NCBI GenBank assembly: GCA_004535795.1
Contig: SPIA01000001.1
Location: forward strand, 755,659-819,658
DNA length: 64,000 nt
Source: Gammaproteobacteria bacterium LSUCC0057
Lineage (GTDB): Bacteria > Pseudomonadota > Gammaproteobacteria > Pseudomonadales > Porticoccaceae
Direction: 5' to 3'
Position 1 is the stretch's first letter. The number at the start of each line of letters is the position of its first letter. The position numbers and the translations under genes are program-made. Shown in pieces: positions 10,497 through 19,319 of the stretch. The notes below the pieces were generated by a model, which did not search any database, had not been told where the DNA came from, and was given only the letters and a program-made list of their open reading frames with translations.

Positions 10497-10503
10497 CTAC
10501 ACG
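10490..10503. repeat. 14 bp perfect palindrome spanning two convergent stop codons
   Basis: CGTGTAGCTACACG reads the same on both strands. It contains the TAG stop of the plus-strand ligase (10494-10496) and, directly adjoining, the TAG stop of the minus-strand recombinase (10497-10499). There is no T-run on either side, so it is not a normal intrinsic terminator. Confidence 0.7.
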
Positions 10504-11777
10504 CGGCGCTTTTTACCCGACTGAGCGCGCTCTTTCATATCAGATTGGATATAGACCTGATCGGTGGTGCCCATGCTGGCGTGACCGAGATCGTCGGCCA
10601 TGTGTTTCAGCGGCCGTGTGGCGATGTCGATCGATGCACCGGTGTGGCGCAGCCAGTGGGTCGACGCTTCGCGCAGCTCGCTGGCCGACTGCTCAAATCC
10701 TTCAGCGCACATGGCGGTGTAAGCGTTATCGAACACCTGTTGAACGATGCGCCGCAGCTGCCGAGTGGTGAGGCCGCCGCTGCCGCGGGTTTTGCTCACC
10801 AGCACCGAAGCGTCTGAAAAGCTCGGTTCGACAGCGCGGCGCATGGCGCGGTAGCGGTCGATATAGGGGAGCAGGGCGCCCGGCACCGAGACATCGCGAA
10901 TTTTGTTGCCTTTACCTAATACCTGCAGCCACTGGTTGCCCTCGGTGTCGTGCCAGAAGTGACGCCACACTGGACTCCACTGGCTCCGCTCAGAGAGCTC
11001 AGAGACACGCAGGTAGAGCGTTTTCAGCAGTGCTACGACAAACAGAGCGCGTTCGGATTTGGCGCTGCCATCGGCCGCCTGTTCGGCGCAATTGAGCACA
11101 AATTCCCACTGTAAGTCCGATAACCTTTTTATCCCCTTGCGGGTATTGCCCTTGAGTAAGTATGGGCTCTGCTTGCGAATTGCCGGTATCGGATTGCCAA
11201 AGGCATAGCCCTCATCGACCAGGTAATCATAAAAGGCGCTCACGGCTGAGTAGCAGAGCTTCATCGCCTCGTGGGAGAGCGTGTGACCGCCGCGGTGGTC
11301 GGGTTGCTGGCCATTTTCCAGCATAGCGCGGCGGTCAGCTTTGCTCACTTGGGCGACAAACGGCCGCCAGGCGGGATTGTGTCGGTAACAGCCGCCGCGC
11401 AGCAAAAAGCGATCGGCCACAGCAGTAGCCACCCAGCTGTTGGGTGGTGCGTGGATAAAATCAAAAAAACCTTCGAGATCTGGCCGCTTGAGTTCAATGA
11501 CAGTCTTGCCGGCCACACTCCAGCACCACAGCAGCAGCCGCTCAACTTCATTGCGGTAGCCGCGGTAGGTCGCTTCACTTTTGCGGCTGTAGCTGCGCAA
11601 AAACGCGCAGGCGTAATGGAAATCCTGGCCGCAGCCAGCTACCGTTTGCTGTTGCTGGCTGACAAAGGCAGCGGTGTCGGGATAGTCTCTGAGCAGGTCG
11701 CCAGGGGTGGCGCGAGTAAAGCGCTGATGAGCATCAAACAGCGGTACGGCTGTGAAGCGACTGGTCGGTGTGGCCAT
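10497..11777 (-). CDS. Solitary tyrosine recombinase / integrase
   Basis: Tyrosine site-specific recombinase, 426 aa from ATG 11777 (GAGG ribosome site 9 nt upstream; the open frame reaches TTG 11792). The N-terminal SAM-like core-binding half covers about 50-200. The catalytic half keeps all expected residues: R257 (YLRVSEL), a lysine in the beta-hairpin (LGKGNKIRD, about 289-292), H374-x-x-R377 (HWLRH), H399 (LGHASM) and nucleophile Y409 (DQVYIQ). It is longer than XerC/XerD (about 300 aa) and lacks the integron-integrase extra domain as far as I can see. No phage, cassette or transposon genes adjoin it, so its substrate is unknown. Confidence 0.88.
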   Translation of the reverse strand: MATPTSRFTAVPLFDAHQRFTRATPGDLLRDYPDTAAFVSQQQQTVAGCGQDFHYACAFLRSYSRKSEATYRGYRNEVERLLLWCWSVAGKTVIELKRPDLEGFFDFIHAPPNSWVATAVADRFLLRGGCYRHNPAWRPFVAQVSKADRRAMLENGQQPDHRGGHTLSHEAMKLCYSAVSAFYDYLVDEGYAFGNPIPAIRKQSPYLLKGNTRKGIKRLSDLQWEFVLNCAEQAADGSAKSERALFVVALLKTLYLRVSELSERSQWSPVWRHFWHDTEGNQWLQVLGKGNKIRDVSVPGALLPYIDRYRAMRRAVEPSFSDASVLVSKTRGSGGLTTRQLRRIVQQVFDNAYTAMCAEGFEQSASELREASTHWLRHTGASIDIATRPLKHMADDLGHASMGTTDQVYIQSDMKERAQSGKKRRV

Positions 11778-11922
11778 GTTGGCAAGCCTCAAGTAAGTCT
11801 GGGCAGCATTCTAGCAGCTGCTTGGCGACTTCGTCCACTAATTGAGATTATCGGACATAAGCGCTATAGCCCTCATCTCAGTGCTGCCCCGCTCTGTTTT
11901 GGTGAGTGCCGGCGTTGCCAAT

Positions 11923-11960
11923 GGCGTAAATACGCCCGAGCTAATGCCATTAAGCATTAG
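11923..11960. repeat. Two adjacent inverted repeats between recombinase and GT41 genes
   Basis: GGCGTA-AA-TACGCC (11923-11936) is followed 4 bp later by CTAATGC-N6-GCATTAG (11941-11960). The second dyad contains the stop codon of the glycosyltransferase gene (11950-11952) in its loop and arm. Neither is followed by a T-run in the direction of the upstream gene, so a plain terminator is unlikely. The nearby recombinase makes a recombination site one possibility. Confidence 0.5.
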
Positions 11961-13851
11961 TCTGCTTTTGCTCCACTGCCCCTACCGATAAATAGGCCTG
12001 CCACATACCGCGCAACGCGCTATCTAGGTTGTCGGCATAGCGGCTGCTGTCAAACAGCTCTGAGCGCCCTATCTGTTGCTGTTGAACCGCGCGCTGGCTA
12101 CTCAGTGCGGCGACGTCGCTGGCCGTGCTGGTCGCCAACTGCACAAACTGCTCGGCGTCCTCTGCAAGCCATTCCGGATGGCCGGCCTGGGTCAATATTG
12201 AGTTGGCCATGCGCCACACCATGCAGTTCCCGGCCATCGCCAATACGGGTACACCGCACCACAGTGCCTCCACCGTCGTCGTGGCACCGCTGTAGGGAAA
12301 TGGGTCGAGGGCGATGTCGATACGCTGGTAGGCGGCAAGAAATTCGGCGCGGCCACAGGGACCCTCCAAGTCGACTTGGTCGGGGTCGATGCCGGCGAGC
12401 AGTAAGCGGCGCACAAACTGCTCACGGTAGTCGCCGATATCAAACCCCTTGCCCTTGAGTAGCAGCCGGCTGTGCGGTGTTGCGGCGAGCACTTTCGCCC
12501 ACAGTGCCAATACGCTGTCATTAATCTTGTTGGGTTTGTTCAAGCAGCCAAAGGTGACAAAGCCGTTCTGCTCTGCCGGCGGTGGCCCCACCGCAATCGG
12601 CAGATCGATCGGCATAAAGCAGAAAGTGTACGGTAGTCGCCACACCTGCTCGGTAAACTCCTGCTCACAACCGGGCGGAACACAGCGCGGGTCGACCAGC
12701 ACGTAGTCGACCTCGGTCATACCGGTGGTGCTCTGAAAGCCCATCCAGGTCACTTGTACCGGCGCCGGTTTAAACGCCATCACCCCGAGCCGTTGGCCGG
12801 TGGTATGGCCGTGAAGATCGATGAGGATGTCGACCCGTTGCGAGTGGATAAGCTCTGCCGCCTGCTGGTTGGTGAGCTTGGTGATAGAGTGCCAGTGATC
12901 TACCAGCGGTCTGATTTTAGCGGTTTGGCTGTCGTGGTCGTCGAGGGTGTCATAGACCGATACGGTGATGGCCCGGTGCTGCCACTCGCGGATTAACGGC
13001 TCTAAAAAATAGCCCATCGGGTGGTTGCGCATATCACCGCTCAACAGCGCTACATGCAGCGGCCGTTCAGGGTCTGGCAGGCAGAGCCAGGATTGGTAAG
13101 GGCTGGCGTGGCGGCGGGCAAAGTCGCCAAACCGCTCTGCCCGCCGGCGACGCTCAGCAATGGTCAGCGTTTGGTCAAATTGGCTGAAAAAACACACCGT
13201 CGAGAGAATCTGTGGGTCGAGATCGCTCGGGTGGCTCTCTATCCACTGGTTGGCAGCTGCCAATGCCTCGGGGATGGCCCCAATCTGCGTCATCGCCTCA
13301 ATCCGCAGCACCAGCAGTTGGGCGTCATCTGGCCACTGCACCAGCGCGCGGTTGGCGTAGGCCAGCGCCTCGCTGGGACGGTCGAGGCGGGTCAGATTCT
13401 TGATCAGCAGGCGGGTGGCGCGCAAATCATCGGGTTGAATCACTAACAACTGCTGACAGGCTTGCAGCGACTCCGGGTAGCGCTGTTGACGCCACAGCGC
13501 ATCGACCAAAAACCGCTGCCCCTGCAGCTGGTGCTGTGCCTGGCCTGATTCGAGCAGCTGTTCGGCGTAATAGGCCAGCCGCTCCGGCCTGCCCCAACGC
13601 TGGGCGTTGTGAGCGGCATTGATCAGCGTCTCAGGAAATACCACGCCGAGCTGCTGGCAGCGCAAAAAGGCCTGTTCAGCTTCCTCGTGCAGCCCCGCCA
13701 TGGTGCAAGCGGCCAACTGATAGTCCCAGCTCTCGGCGCAGTCAGGTTCCGCGGCGAGCATCGGCGCCAGCAGTGCCAGCGCCTGTGCAGATTGCTGTCG
13801 ATTGAGGTGGTCGACAATGTGGCGATAGGGTGAGGGCTCGGGGCTGCTCAT
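11950..13851 (-). CDS. TPR-repeat O-GlcNAc-transferase-like protein (GT41 / SPINDLY family)
   Basis: Protein of 633 aa. About 230 N-terminal residues form degenerate TPR helices (for example RPSEALAYANRALVQWPDD, IPEALAAANQWIESHPSDL). They are followed by a complete GT41 catalytic region: VALLSGDMRNHPMGYFLEPL, DILIDLHGHTTGQRLGVMAF, APVQVTWMGFQSTTGM, FGCLNKPNKI, and IDIALDPFPYSGATTTVEAL with GVPVLAM. GT41 enzymes transfer GlcNAc or related sugars from UDP-sugars to Ser/Thr of proteins in the cytosol. No obvious acceptor (flagellin, adhesin) lies nearby, so the target is unknown. GGAG precedes ATG 13851. Confidence 0.9.
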   Translation of the reverse strand: MSSPEPSPYRHIVDHLNRQQSAQALALLAPMLAAEPDCAESWDYQLAACTMAGLHEEAEQAFLRCQQLGVVFPETLINAAHNAQRWGRPERLAYYAEQLLESGQAQHQLQGQRFLVDALWRQQRYPESLQACQQLLVIQPDDLRATRLLIKNLTRLDRPSEALAYANRALVQWPDDAQLLVLRIEAMTQIGAIPEALAAANQWIESHPSDLDPQILSTVCFFSQFDQTLTIAERRRRAERFGDFARRHASPYQSWLCLPDPERPLHVALLSGDMRNHPMGYFLEPLIREWQHRAITVSVYDTLDDHDSQTAKIRPLVDHWHSITKLTNQQAAELIHSQRVDILIDLHGHTTGQRLGVMAFKPAPVQVTWMGFQSTTGMTEVDYVLVDPRCVPPGCEQEFTEQVWRLPYTFCFMPIDLPIAVGPPPAEQNGFVTFGCLNKPNKINDSVLALWAKVLAATPHSRLLLKGKGFDIGDYREQFVRRLLLAGIDPDQVDLEGPCGRAEFLAAYQRIDIALDPFPYSGATTTVEALWCGVPVLAMAGNCMVWRMANSILTQAGHPEWLAEDAEQFVQLATSTASDVAALSSQRAVQQQQIGRSELFDSSRYADNLDSALRGMWQAYLSVGAVEQKQTNA

Positions 13852-14068
13852 CGGTAGCGCTCCTTAGCGCGATGAAGCGCATTGTTCAGTGCAGTAGCCA
13901 TGGCGCGATTGTAGCGCAACGGCCACCGCTGTGAAGTGTCATAGCCGCCTTGGCGCGATGGTTGCGATGCGCTGTTGCAGTGACCGCTGCACCCTGCTCT
14001 GCTATCATCGCACTGCCTTGCGGCGGCGCCAACGCGCCGCCAAGCCCTACCCAACAAAAGGATCTGGC

Positions 14069-16276
14069 ATGGACTTTTTCGCATCTGTGTGGCTGCGCCA
14101 GCAGCTCTGGGCGCTGCTGGCAGTGGCTGCGGTCGCTGCCGCCCACGCCGATATAGCCGGCGGCGAACAGCCGGCTGAGAGTTTGTCGGTTACTGCCGCC
14201 AGCCTCAGCCTCGATCCCTCTCAGCCGCCACTGCTAGGCGAGCTGTTGGAACAGCTCGGCCGCCACCACTACGTTAAATTGACCCTTGACGATGACTTTT
14301 CCAGCGCGCTGTTGGCGCGCTACTTCGATCGTCTAGATGGCGCCAAGCTCTACTTTTACGCCGCCGATGTCGCTGCAGCGCAGCAGCGCTTTCAGAGCAG
14401 TCTCGACGACGCAGTGCGCCAGCGCGATCTGGCACCCGCTCTCGAGCTCTACAATCTCTGGCGTCAGCGCGCTATGGCCCGCGTTGAAAAGGCGATAACG
14501 CTACTGGAGCAAGGGCTGGCGCTGCCCCAACAGCCAACCGCCAGTGTGGTGATCGATGCAGAGCAGCGCCAATGGTTTGCCTCCACTGCGGCGGCCGACG
14601 ACTACTGGCAGCTGCGCTTGGCGGAGCAAAAAGTGCGGCTAATGCTCGCCGACAAAAGCGCTGAAGAGGCCGATGAGCTGCTGGCAAAGCGCTATAAGAA
14701 TCAGCTCACCCGGCTGCAGCAACTCAACAGTGTCGATTTCTTCTCTACCTTTAGCAACGCCCTCACCTCGCTCTATGATCCGCACACCGATTATATGTCG
14801 CCGCGCAGCGAGGAGAACTTCAAAATCAATATGTCGCTGTCGCTGGAAGGGATAGGTGCGGTGTTGCAATCGGAAGATGAATTTACCAAGGTGGTGCGGG
14901 TGATTCCCGGCGGCCCAGCAGATATGCAGGGCATCTTGCAATCAGAAGATCGCATCGTTGGTGTCGGCCAACAGGGCGAAGCGGTGGTCGATGTCATCGG
15001 CTGGCGACTGGATGATGTCGTCGATCTGATTCGCGGGCCAAAAGATTCACAGGTGACATTGCATATCTTGCCGGCGCTGGGTGAATTTGCCGATCAGCAG
15101 CGCGAGATCACCATCACTCGCGACAAAGTTAAACTGGAGGACCAAGCGGCCAGTGGCAGTCTGGTCGAGCTTCCGGCGAGTAGCGAGCGCGGGCCGCTGC
15201 GCATCGGCGTGATTGAGCTGCCGGCATTTTATTTTGATTTTGAGGCCTATCGTCAGCGCGATCCTGAGTACAAAAGCAGTACCCGCGATGTCTTTAACTT
15301 GCTGCGTGAGCTCTCCGACGAGGATGTTGATGGGTTGATTTTAGATCTACGCGGCAACGGCGGCGGTTCGCTGCATGAAGCCACCACCATGACCGACCTG
15401 TTCGTTGAACAAGGTCCTGTGGTGCAGATTAGACAGGCCGACCAACAGGTAGATCGGCGTCAACGCGCGCGCAGCGGTCAGGTCTATTTCGGGCCGCTGG
15501 TCGTGCTGGTGGACCGTCTCAGCGCGTCGGCGTCGGAGATTTTAGCGGGGGCACTGCAGGACTACCGGCGGGCGCTGATTGTCGGTAGTCAGACCTACGG
15601 CAAGGGCACGGTGCAAGATATCACTGGGCTCAGCAGCGGCCAAGTGAAGCTGACCATCTCAAAATATTACCGCATCTCTGGCGATAGCACGCAGAACCGT
15701 GGCGTGGTGCCCGATGTCACCCTGCCCTCGCTGTGGGACAGCAGTAAGATCGGTGAGCGCGAGCGCGACAACGCCCTGCCCTGGGATACCATTCACCCGG
15801 TGCCACACAAACTCTACCCGGGTTTCGACGATAAAGTTGAGCTGCTCCGCCAGCGCCACGCCATTCGCCAAGAGACCCGCAGCGAGCTGGTGCGTCTCAA
15901 CGAGCGGCTAGCGCTGGAACAGCAGTGGGGAGAAGACAAAACGGTGCTAGTGCAGTTAGAGGCGCGCCGCGCCCAGAAGCAAGCGCGCGAGCAGGCGCTG
16001 CTGGCGATTGAGAATCGCCATCGCGAGCGCACCGGTCAGCCACCGTTTGCCGATGTCGCCAGCTGGCGAGCGGCGGAAAAAGATGCCGACAGCGCACTCA
16101 CCATCAGCGCGCAGCAAGACGATCTGCTCGACACCCCGGCGCCAGTTTCTGAGGCCGACGGCGATACGCCAAGCGACCAACCGCCAGCGTTGCCGCTAGT
16201 CAGCGCTGAAGATGATCCGCTGCTGGTCGAGACGGCCAATATACTGGCCGATCTGATCACGCTGTCGGCGCGTTAA
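14069..16276 (+). CDS. prc: Tail-specific periplasmic protease Prc (Tsp), S41A
   Basis: Carboxy-terminal processing protease, 735 aa from ATG 14069, preceded by AAAGGA at 6 nt. The frame is open upstream to 13931 but has no family sequence there. Order: signal peptide (WALLAVAAVAAAHA), helical N-terminal domain, PDZ domain (about 260-350, with GIGAVLQSEDEFTKVV and IPGGPADMQGI), the S41 catalytic core, and a C-terminal domain. S487 (SASASEI) and K512 (YGKGTVQ) are 25 residues apart, as the S452/K477 dyad is in E. coli Prc. The role is degradation or processing of periplasmic proteins. The C-terminal tail is about 50 residues longer than in E. coli. Confidence 0.95.
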   Translation: MDFFASVWLRQQLWALLAVAAVAAAHADIAGGEQPAESLSVTAASLSLDPSQPPLLGELLEQLGRHHYVKLTLDDDFSSALLARYFDRLDGAKLYFYAADVAAAQQRFQSSLDDAVRQRDLAPALELYNLWRQRAMARVEKAITLLEQGLALPQQPTASVVIDAEQRQWFASTAAADDYWQLRLAEQKVRLMLADKSAEEADELLAKRYKNQLTRLQQLNSVDFFSTFSNALTSLYDPHTDYMSPRSEENFKINMSLSLEGIGAVLQSEDEFTKVVRVIPGGPADMQGILQSEDRIVGVGQQGEAVVDVIGWRLDDVVDLIRGPKDSQVTLHILPALGEFADQQREITITRDKVKLEDQAASGSLVELPASSERGPLRIGVIELPAFYFDFEAYRQRDPEYKSSTRDVFNLLRELSDEDVDGLILDLRGNGGGSLHEATTMTDLFVEQGPVVQIRQADQQVDRRQRARSGQVYFGPLVVLVDRLSASASEILAGALQDYRRALIVGSQTYGKGTVQDITGLSSGQVKLTISKYYRISGDSTQNRGVVPDVTLPSLWDSSKIGERERDNALPWDTIHPVPHKLYPGFDDKVELLRQRHAIRQETRSELVRLNERLALEQQWGEDKTVLVQLEARRAQKQAREQALLAIENRHRERTGQPPFADVASWRAAEKDADSALTISAQQDDLLDTPAPVSEADGDTPSDQPPALPLVSAEDDPLLVETANILADLITLSAR

Positions 16277-16342
16277 TTGCGCAGCGCTGTCAACCGTTCT
16301 CTGCACGGACCGTTATAGAGGAAAACTGCGCAGGTAAAACCG

Positions 16343-16990
16343 TTGAAACCGACCGCTCCCGCAATCGCCCCGCCGCCACTTCGGCTGGCGGCTAAAGCTG
16401 CCCGCCAGCGCCCGCCAGCGGCGGCGCTGGATACCGTGTTAGCCGCTATGCAACACAAGCTCTACGCCATCGCCTACGCCGCAACCGGAGAGCGCGAGGA
16501 CGCATTGGACTTGGTGCAGGTGGCGATGACCCAGCTGGTTGCCCACTACCGCCAGCGCCCCGCTGAGGAGTGGCCACCGCTGTTGATGCGGATACTGACC
16601 AACGCCATCACCGACCACTACCGGCGCACCGCCCGGCAACGCGAGAGTATGGACAACAGCTGTGATCTCTCAGAGCTGTGCGATACTCGACAGCAGCCCG
16701 CTACCGATCAAAATGACAACAACCCTGCCGCAGCCGCCTCCGCTGCGCAGCTCAACCGCGCCATTGCCGGCGCTGTTGCCGCACTGCCAGAGCGTCAGCG
16801 CCAGGCTTTTTTGTTGCGCGGCTGGGCCGAACTCAACGTCGCCGAGTGCGCGCAGGCAATGGCTTGTTCGGTCGGCTCGGTAAAGCAGCACTACTTCCGT
16901 GCCCTGCGCAGTTTGCGCAGCGCCCTCGGCGCTCAGCCGGCACCTCTCACATCAACCACAGACCCCAAGGAGGCGCGCGATGAGCGATGA
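16343..16990 (+). CDS. ECF-type RNA polymerase sigma factor
   Basis: Sigma-70-family protein of the extracytoplasmic-function type. Region 2 is about 30-95 (LYAIAYAATGEREDALDLVQ, then WPPLLMRILTNAITDHYRR). A Gln/Asp/Ala-rich linker follows, then region 4 (about 140-195) with ALPERQRQAFLLRGWAE and an HTH ending SVGSVKQHYFRALRSLR. The longest supportable start is TTG 16343, after an in-frame stop at 16316; a GTG at 16436 or ATG at 16448 would trim the Pro/Ala-rich N-terminus. The stop overlaps the next gene by 11 bp, the usual arrangement for a sigma/anti-sigma pair. Confidence 0.88.
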   Translation: MKPTAPAIAPPPLRLAAKAARQRPPAAALDTVLAAMQHKLYAIAYAATGEREDALDLVQVAMTQLVAHYRQRPAEEWPPLLMRILTNAITDHYRRTARQRESMDNSCDLSELCDTRQQPATDQNDNNPAAAASAAQLNRAIAGAVAALPERQRQAFLLRGWAELNVAECAQAMACSVGSVKQHYFRALRSLRSALGAQPAPLTSTTDPKEARDER

Positions 16991-17330
16991 GCGCCACAAT
17001 GAGATGCATCAGCAACAGAACTGGTGGCGTCAGCAGCTGGCGCATACCGAGCGCAGCGCCGCCGCCGACCCAGAGCTGAGCCAGCAGCTGGACGCTATTC
17101 GTGCTCGCGCTTTGGCTGAGGTAGGCGACTCTGGGCGACGGCCAGCGCCGCTGGCGCTAGCGGCCTCACTGGCCCTGCTGGTGGTATTTTCGCCGCTGTG
17201 GTGGAGCCACTTTGCCAGCGATACGGCAGTGGTTGGCCAGCAGCGTCAGGATAGTGCTGTGGCGCTCGACAATCCTCTGGCGCTCTACGGTGATCTCGAT
17301 CACTACCAGTGGCTGGTGCTGGCCGAGTAG
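16980..17330 (+). CDS. Small single-pass membrane protein, probable anti-sigma partner
   Basis: 116 aa from ATG 16980, which has a near-perfect AAGGAGG site 6 nt upstream inside the sigma gene. The cytoplasmic N-terminal half is polar and helical (NEMHQQQNWWRQQLAHTE, then SQQLDAIRARALAEVG). One membrane segment follows at about residues 55-75 (LALAASLALLVVFSPLWW), then a short acidic periplasmic tail ending YGDLDHYQWLVLAE. No zinc-binding HxxxCxxC anti-sigma motif is present. I assign the role from gene order, the overlap and topology only; it resembles short DUF3619-like proteins encoded after ECF sigma genes. Confidence 0.7.
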   Translation: MSDERHNEMHQQQNWWRQQLAHTERSAAADPELSQQLDAIRARALAEVGDSGRRPAPLALAASLALLVVFSPLWWSHFASDTAVVGQQRQDSAVALDNPLALYGDLDHYQWLVLAE

Positions 17331-17339
17331 TGCAGGCAC

Positions 17340-17370
17340 AAAAAAGCCCGGCGACAAGCCGGGCTTTTTT
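17340..17370. terminator. Bidirectional intrinsic terminator
   Basis: Stem GCCCGGC (17346-17352) / GCCGGGC (17358-17364) with a GACAA loop, preceded by six As and followed by six Ts. It can end both the sigma operon from the left and etfA from the right. Confidence 0.92.
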
Positions 17371-17385
17371 GAGTAAGGGCAACGC

Positions 17386-18315
17386 TTACAGGCCGCCTTC
17401 GAACTCTGGCAAGGCCTGAAACAGATCCGCAACCAGACCGTAGTCGGCGACCGAGAAGATCGGTGCCTCTTCGTCTTTGTTGATGGCGGCTATCACCTTG
17501 CTGTCTTTCATCCCGGCCAGATGCTGAATAGCACCGGAGATGCCGACGGCGATGTAGAGGTCGGGAGCGACGATCTTACCGGTTTGTCCAACTTGCATAT
17601 CATTGGGGACAAAACCGGCGTCTACCGCTGCGCGCGAGGCACCGACCGCGGCGCCGAGCTTGTCGGCAATGCTGTAGAGCATGTCGAAGTTTTCACCATT
17701 GCCCATGCCGCGACCACCGGACACCACAATCGAGGCGGCGGTGAGATCGGGGCGATCAGAGACAGCCACCTCTTCGCCAACAAAAGTGCTGGTAGCGCTG
17801 GCGTGAGCGGCGCCGAGCGCTTCTATGGTGGCGCTGCCGCCAGTCGCTGCAGCGGCATCGAATGCCGTGCCGCGCACGGTCAGCACTTTAATGCTGTCGT
17901 TGCTCTTCACCGTGGCGATGACGTTGCCGGCATAGATCGGTCGCTTAAACGTAGCGGCATCAACCACCGCCGAAATATCTGAGATCGGCTGCACATCCAA
18001 GAGCGCACCGACGCGGGGCAGAACGTTTTTTCCGGTGGTGGTGGCAGCGGCCAGCACGTGGCTGTAACCGGCGGCGACCTCGGCCAGTAGTGGCGCCACA
18101 CTCTCGGCCAACGCATGGGCGTAGGCTTCGTTGTCGGCCAACAGCACTTTGCCGATTCCGGCCACTTGCGCGGCGGCGTCGGCTACCGCTTGGCAGCCAC
18201 TGCCAGCGACTAAAATATCGACACTGCTGTCAATTTGCTGCGCGGCGGTTACCGCGTTTAAGGTGGCGACGTTGAGAGTTGCGTTGTCGTGTTCGGCTAA
18301 AACTAATACGCTCAT
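17386..18315 (-). CDS. etfA: Electron transfer flavoprotein alpha subunit
   Basis: FAD-binding alpha subunit (309 aa) of the soluble ETF heterodimer. It collects electrons from acyl-CoA and related dehydrogenases and passes them to the ETF-ubiquinone oxidoreductase encoded at 19347. The C-terminal FAD domain shows [51 protein letters not shown] and [14 protein letters not shown] 18315 directly abuts the etfB stop at 18316. Transcription ends at the hairpin at 17340-17370. Confidence 0.97.
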   Translation of the reverse strand: MSVLVLAEHDNATLNVATLNAVTAAQQIDSSVDILVAGSGCQAVADAAAQVAGIGKVLLADNEAYAHALAESVAPLLAEVAAGYSHVLAAATTTGKNVLPRVGALLDVQPISDISAVVDAATFKRPIYAGNVIATVKSNDSIKVLTVRGTAFDAAAATGGSATIEALGAAHASATSTFVGEEVAVSDRPDLTAASIVVSGGRGMGNGENFDMLYSIADKLGAAVGASRAAVDAGFVPNDMQVGQTGKIVAPDLYIAVGISGAIQHLAGMKDSKVIAAINKDEEAPIFSVADYGLVADLFQALPEFEGGL

Positions 18316-19065
18316 TTAGATCACCTTCGCTTCGTTTTTCAGTTTATCCAGTAACTCGCCGACATCGGCTACTTTGATGCCCGCGGCGCGCTCGGCCGGC
18401 GGCTCGACAGCGAGTTGTTCAGTGCGCGGGGCGATATCGACACCGAGCTCGGCGGCATTGGTAACATCCAGCGGTTTCTTTTTCGCTTTCATAATATTGG
18501 GCAGCGACGCGTAGCGTGGCTCGTTGAGGCGCAGATCGGTGGTGACCACCGCTGGCAGTGTCAGCGCCAGTGTCTGTAGACCACCATCCACTTCGCGAGT
18601 CACTTTGGCGCCATCGGCATCGAGAGTGAGTTCAGAGGCAAAGGTTGCCTGGCCGGCGCCCATCAGTGCGGCGAGCATCTGACCAGTCTGGTTGTTGTCA
18701 CCATCAATCGCCTGCTTGCCGAGCAGCACCAGTTGCGGTTGCTCTTTGTCGACCACCGCTTTCAAGCACTTGGCAATGGCTAGCGGCTCAAGGCGGCCTT
18801 CGGCTTCCACTAAAATGCCGCGATCGGCACCCAGTGCCAGCGCGGTGCGAATCTGCTCTTGTGACTGTGTGGCGCCAATGGAGACTGCGACAATCTCTGT
18901 GACCACGCCCTTCTCTTTCAGGCGAACCGCCTCTTCAACGGCAATTTCACAAAAAGGGTTGATCGACATCTTGACGTTATTCAGCTCGACGTCGGAGCCG
19001 TCAGCTTTGGCTCGCACTTTGACGTTGTAGTCGACAACTCGTTTTACTGCGACTAACACTTTCAT
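18316..19065 (-). CDS. etfB: Electron transfer flavoprotein beta subunit
   Basis: Beta subunit (249 aa) of ETF, carrying AMP. It has the N-terminal [35 protein letters not shown], the stretch [13 protein letters not shown], and the signature [19 protein letters not shown]. The segment [21 protein letters not shown] is the conserved dehydrogenase-recognition region. AAAGGA precedes ATG 19065. It is the first gene of an etfBA operon transcribed divergently from ETF-QO. Its leader carries a hairpin at 19093-19116. Confidence 0.97.
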   Translation of the reverse strand: MKVLVAVKRVVDYNVKVRAKADGSDVELNNVKMSINPFCEIAVEEAVRLKEKGVVTEIVAVSIGATQSQEQIRTALALGADRGILVEAEGRLEPLAIAKCLKAVVDKEQPQLVLLGKQAIDGDNNQTGQMLAALMGAGQATFASELTLDADGAKVTREVDGGLQTLALTLPAVVTTDLRLNEPRYASLPNIMKAKKKPLDVTNAAELGVDIAPRTEQLAVEPPAERAAGIKVADVGELLDKLKNEAKVI

Positions 19066-19092
19066 GGCTATTCCTTTCTCTATTGAACAAAA

Positions 19093-19116
19093 GCAGTCAG
19101 CGCGTTACGCGACTGC
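19093..19116. promoter_or_regulatory. Hairpin in the etfBA leader region
   Basis: GCAGTC-A-GCG / CGC-GACTGC with a CGTTA loop: nine pairs with one bulged A, 28 nt upstream of the etfB start. It has no T-run. Next to it is a 9 bp tandem repeat, TTGAGCTCT, at 19122-19130 and 19131-19139. It could be a 5'-leader element or a protein site; its function is unknown. Confidence 0.45.
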
Positions 19117-19288
19117 CCCAGTTGAGCTCTTTGAGCTCTGAATCGGTGGCGAATGATGCCTTTTGGTCGCCAACAAATCAACTGCGAAGGTGGCCAGTGG
19201 TTCACGCATTTGCGCAGCAAACGCTGGCAAAACGCGACTATTGGGTCGTTGTTAACTCACCGCCCGCGGCTCAAAACGGTGAGGAGAT

Positions 19289-19319
19289 TTGACACTGGTA
19301 CGGCAAAAACCTGTAAAAT
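19289..19319 (+). promoter_or_regulatory. Candidate sigma-70 promoter for ETF-QO
   Basis: TTGACA (19289-19294) and TAAAAT (19314-19319) with a rather long 19 bp spacer, 27 bp before the GTG start at 19347. The -35 is a consensus match; the spacer lowers confidence. Confidence 0.5.

Noticed and set aside
10497-11777. Recombinase as XerC, XerD or integron IntI
   Set aside because: It is about 130 residues longer than Xer proteins, with a different N-terminal half, and I see no IntI-specific insertion near the catalytic patch.
19083-19292. 69-codon open frame in the etfB/ETF-QO divergent region
   Set aside because: It covers the etfB leader hairpin and runs into the ETF-QO promoter; no ribosome site and no family features.
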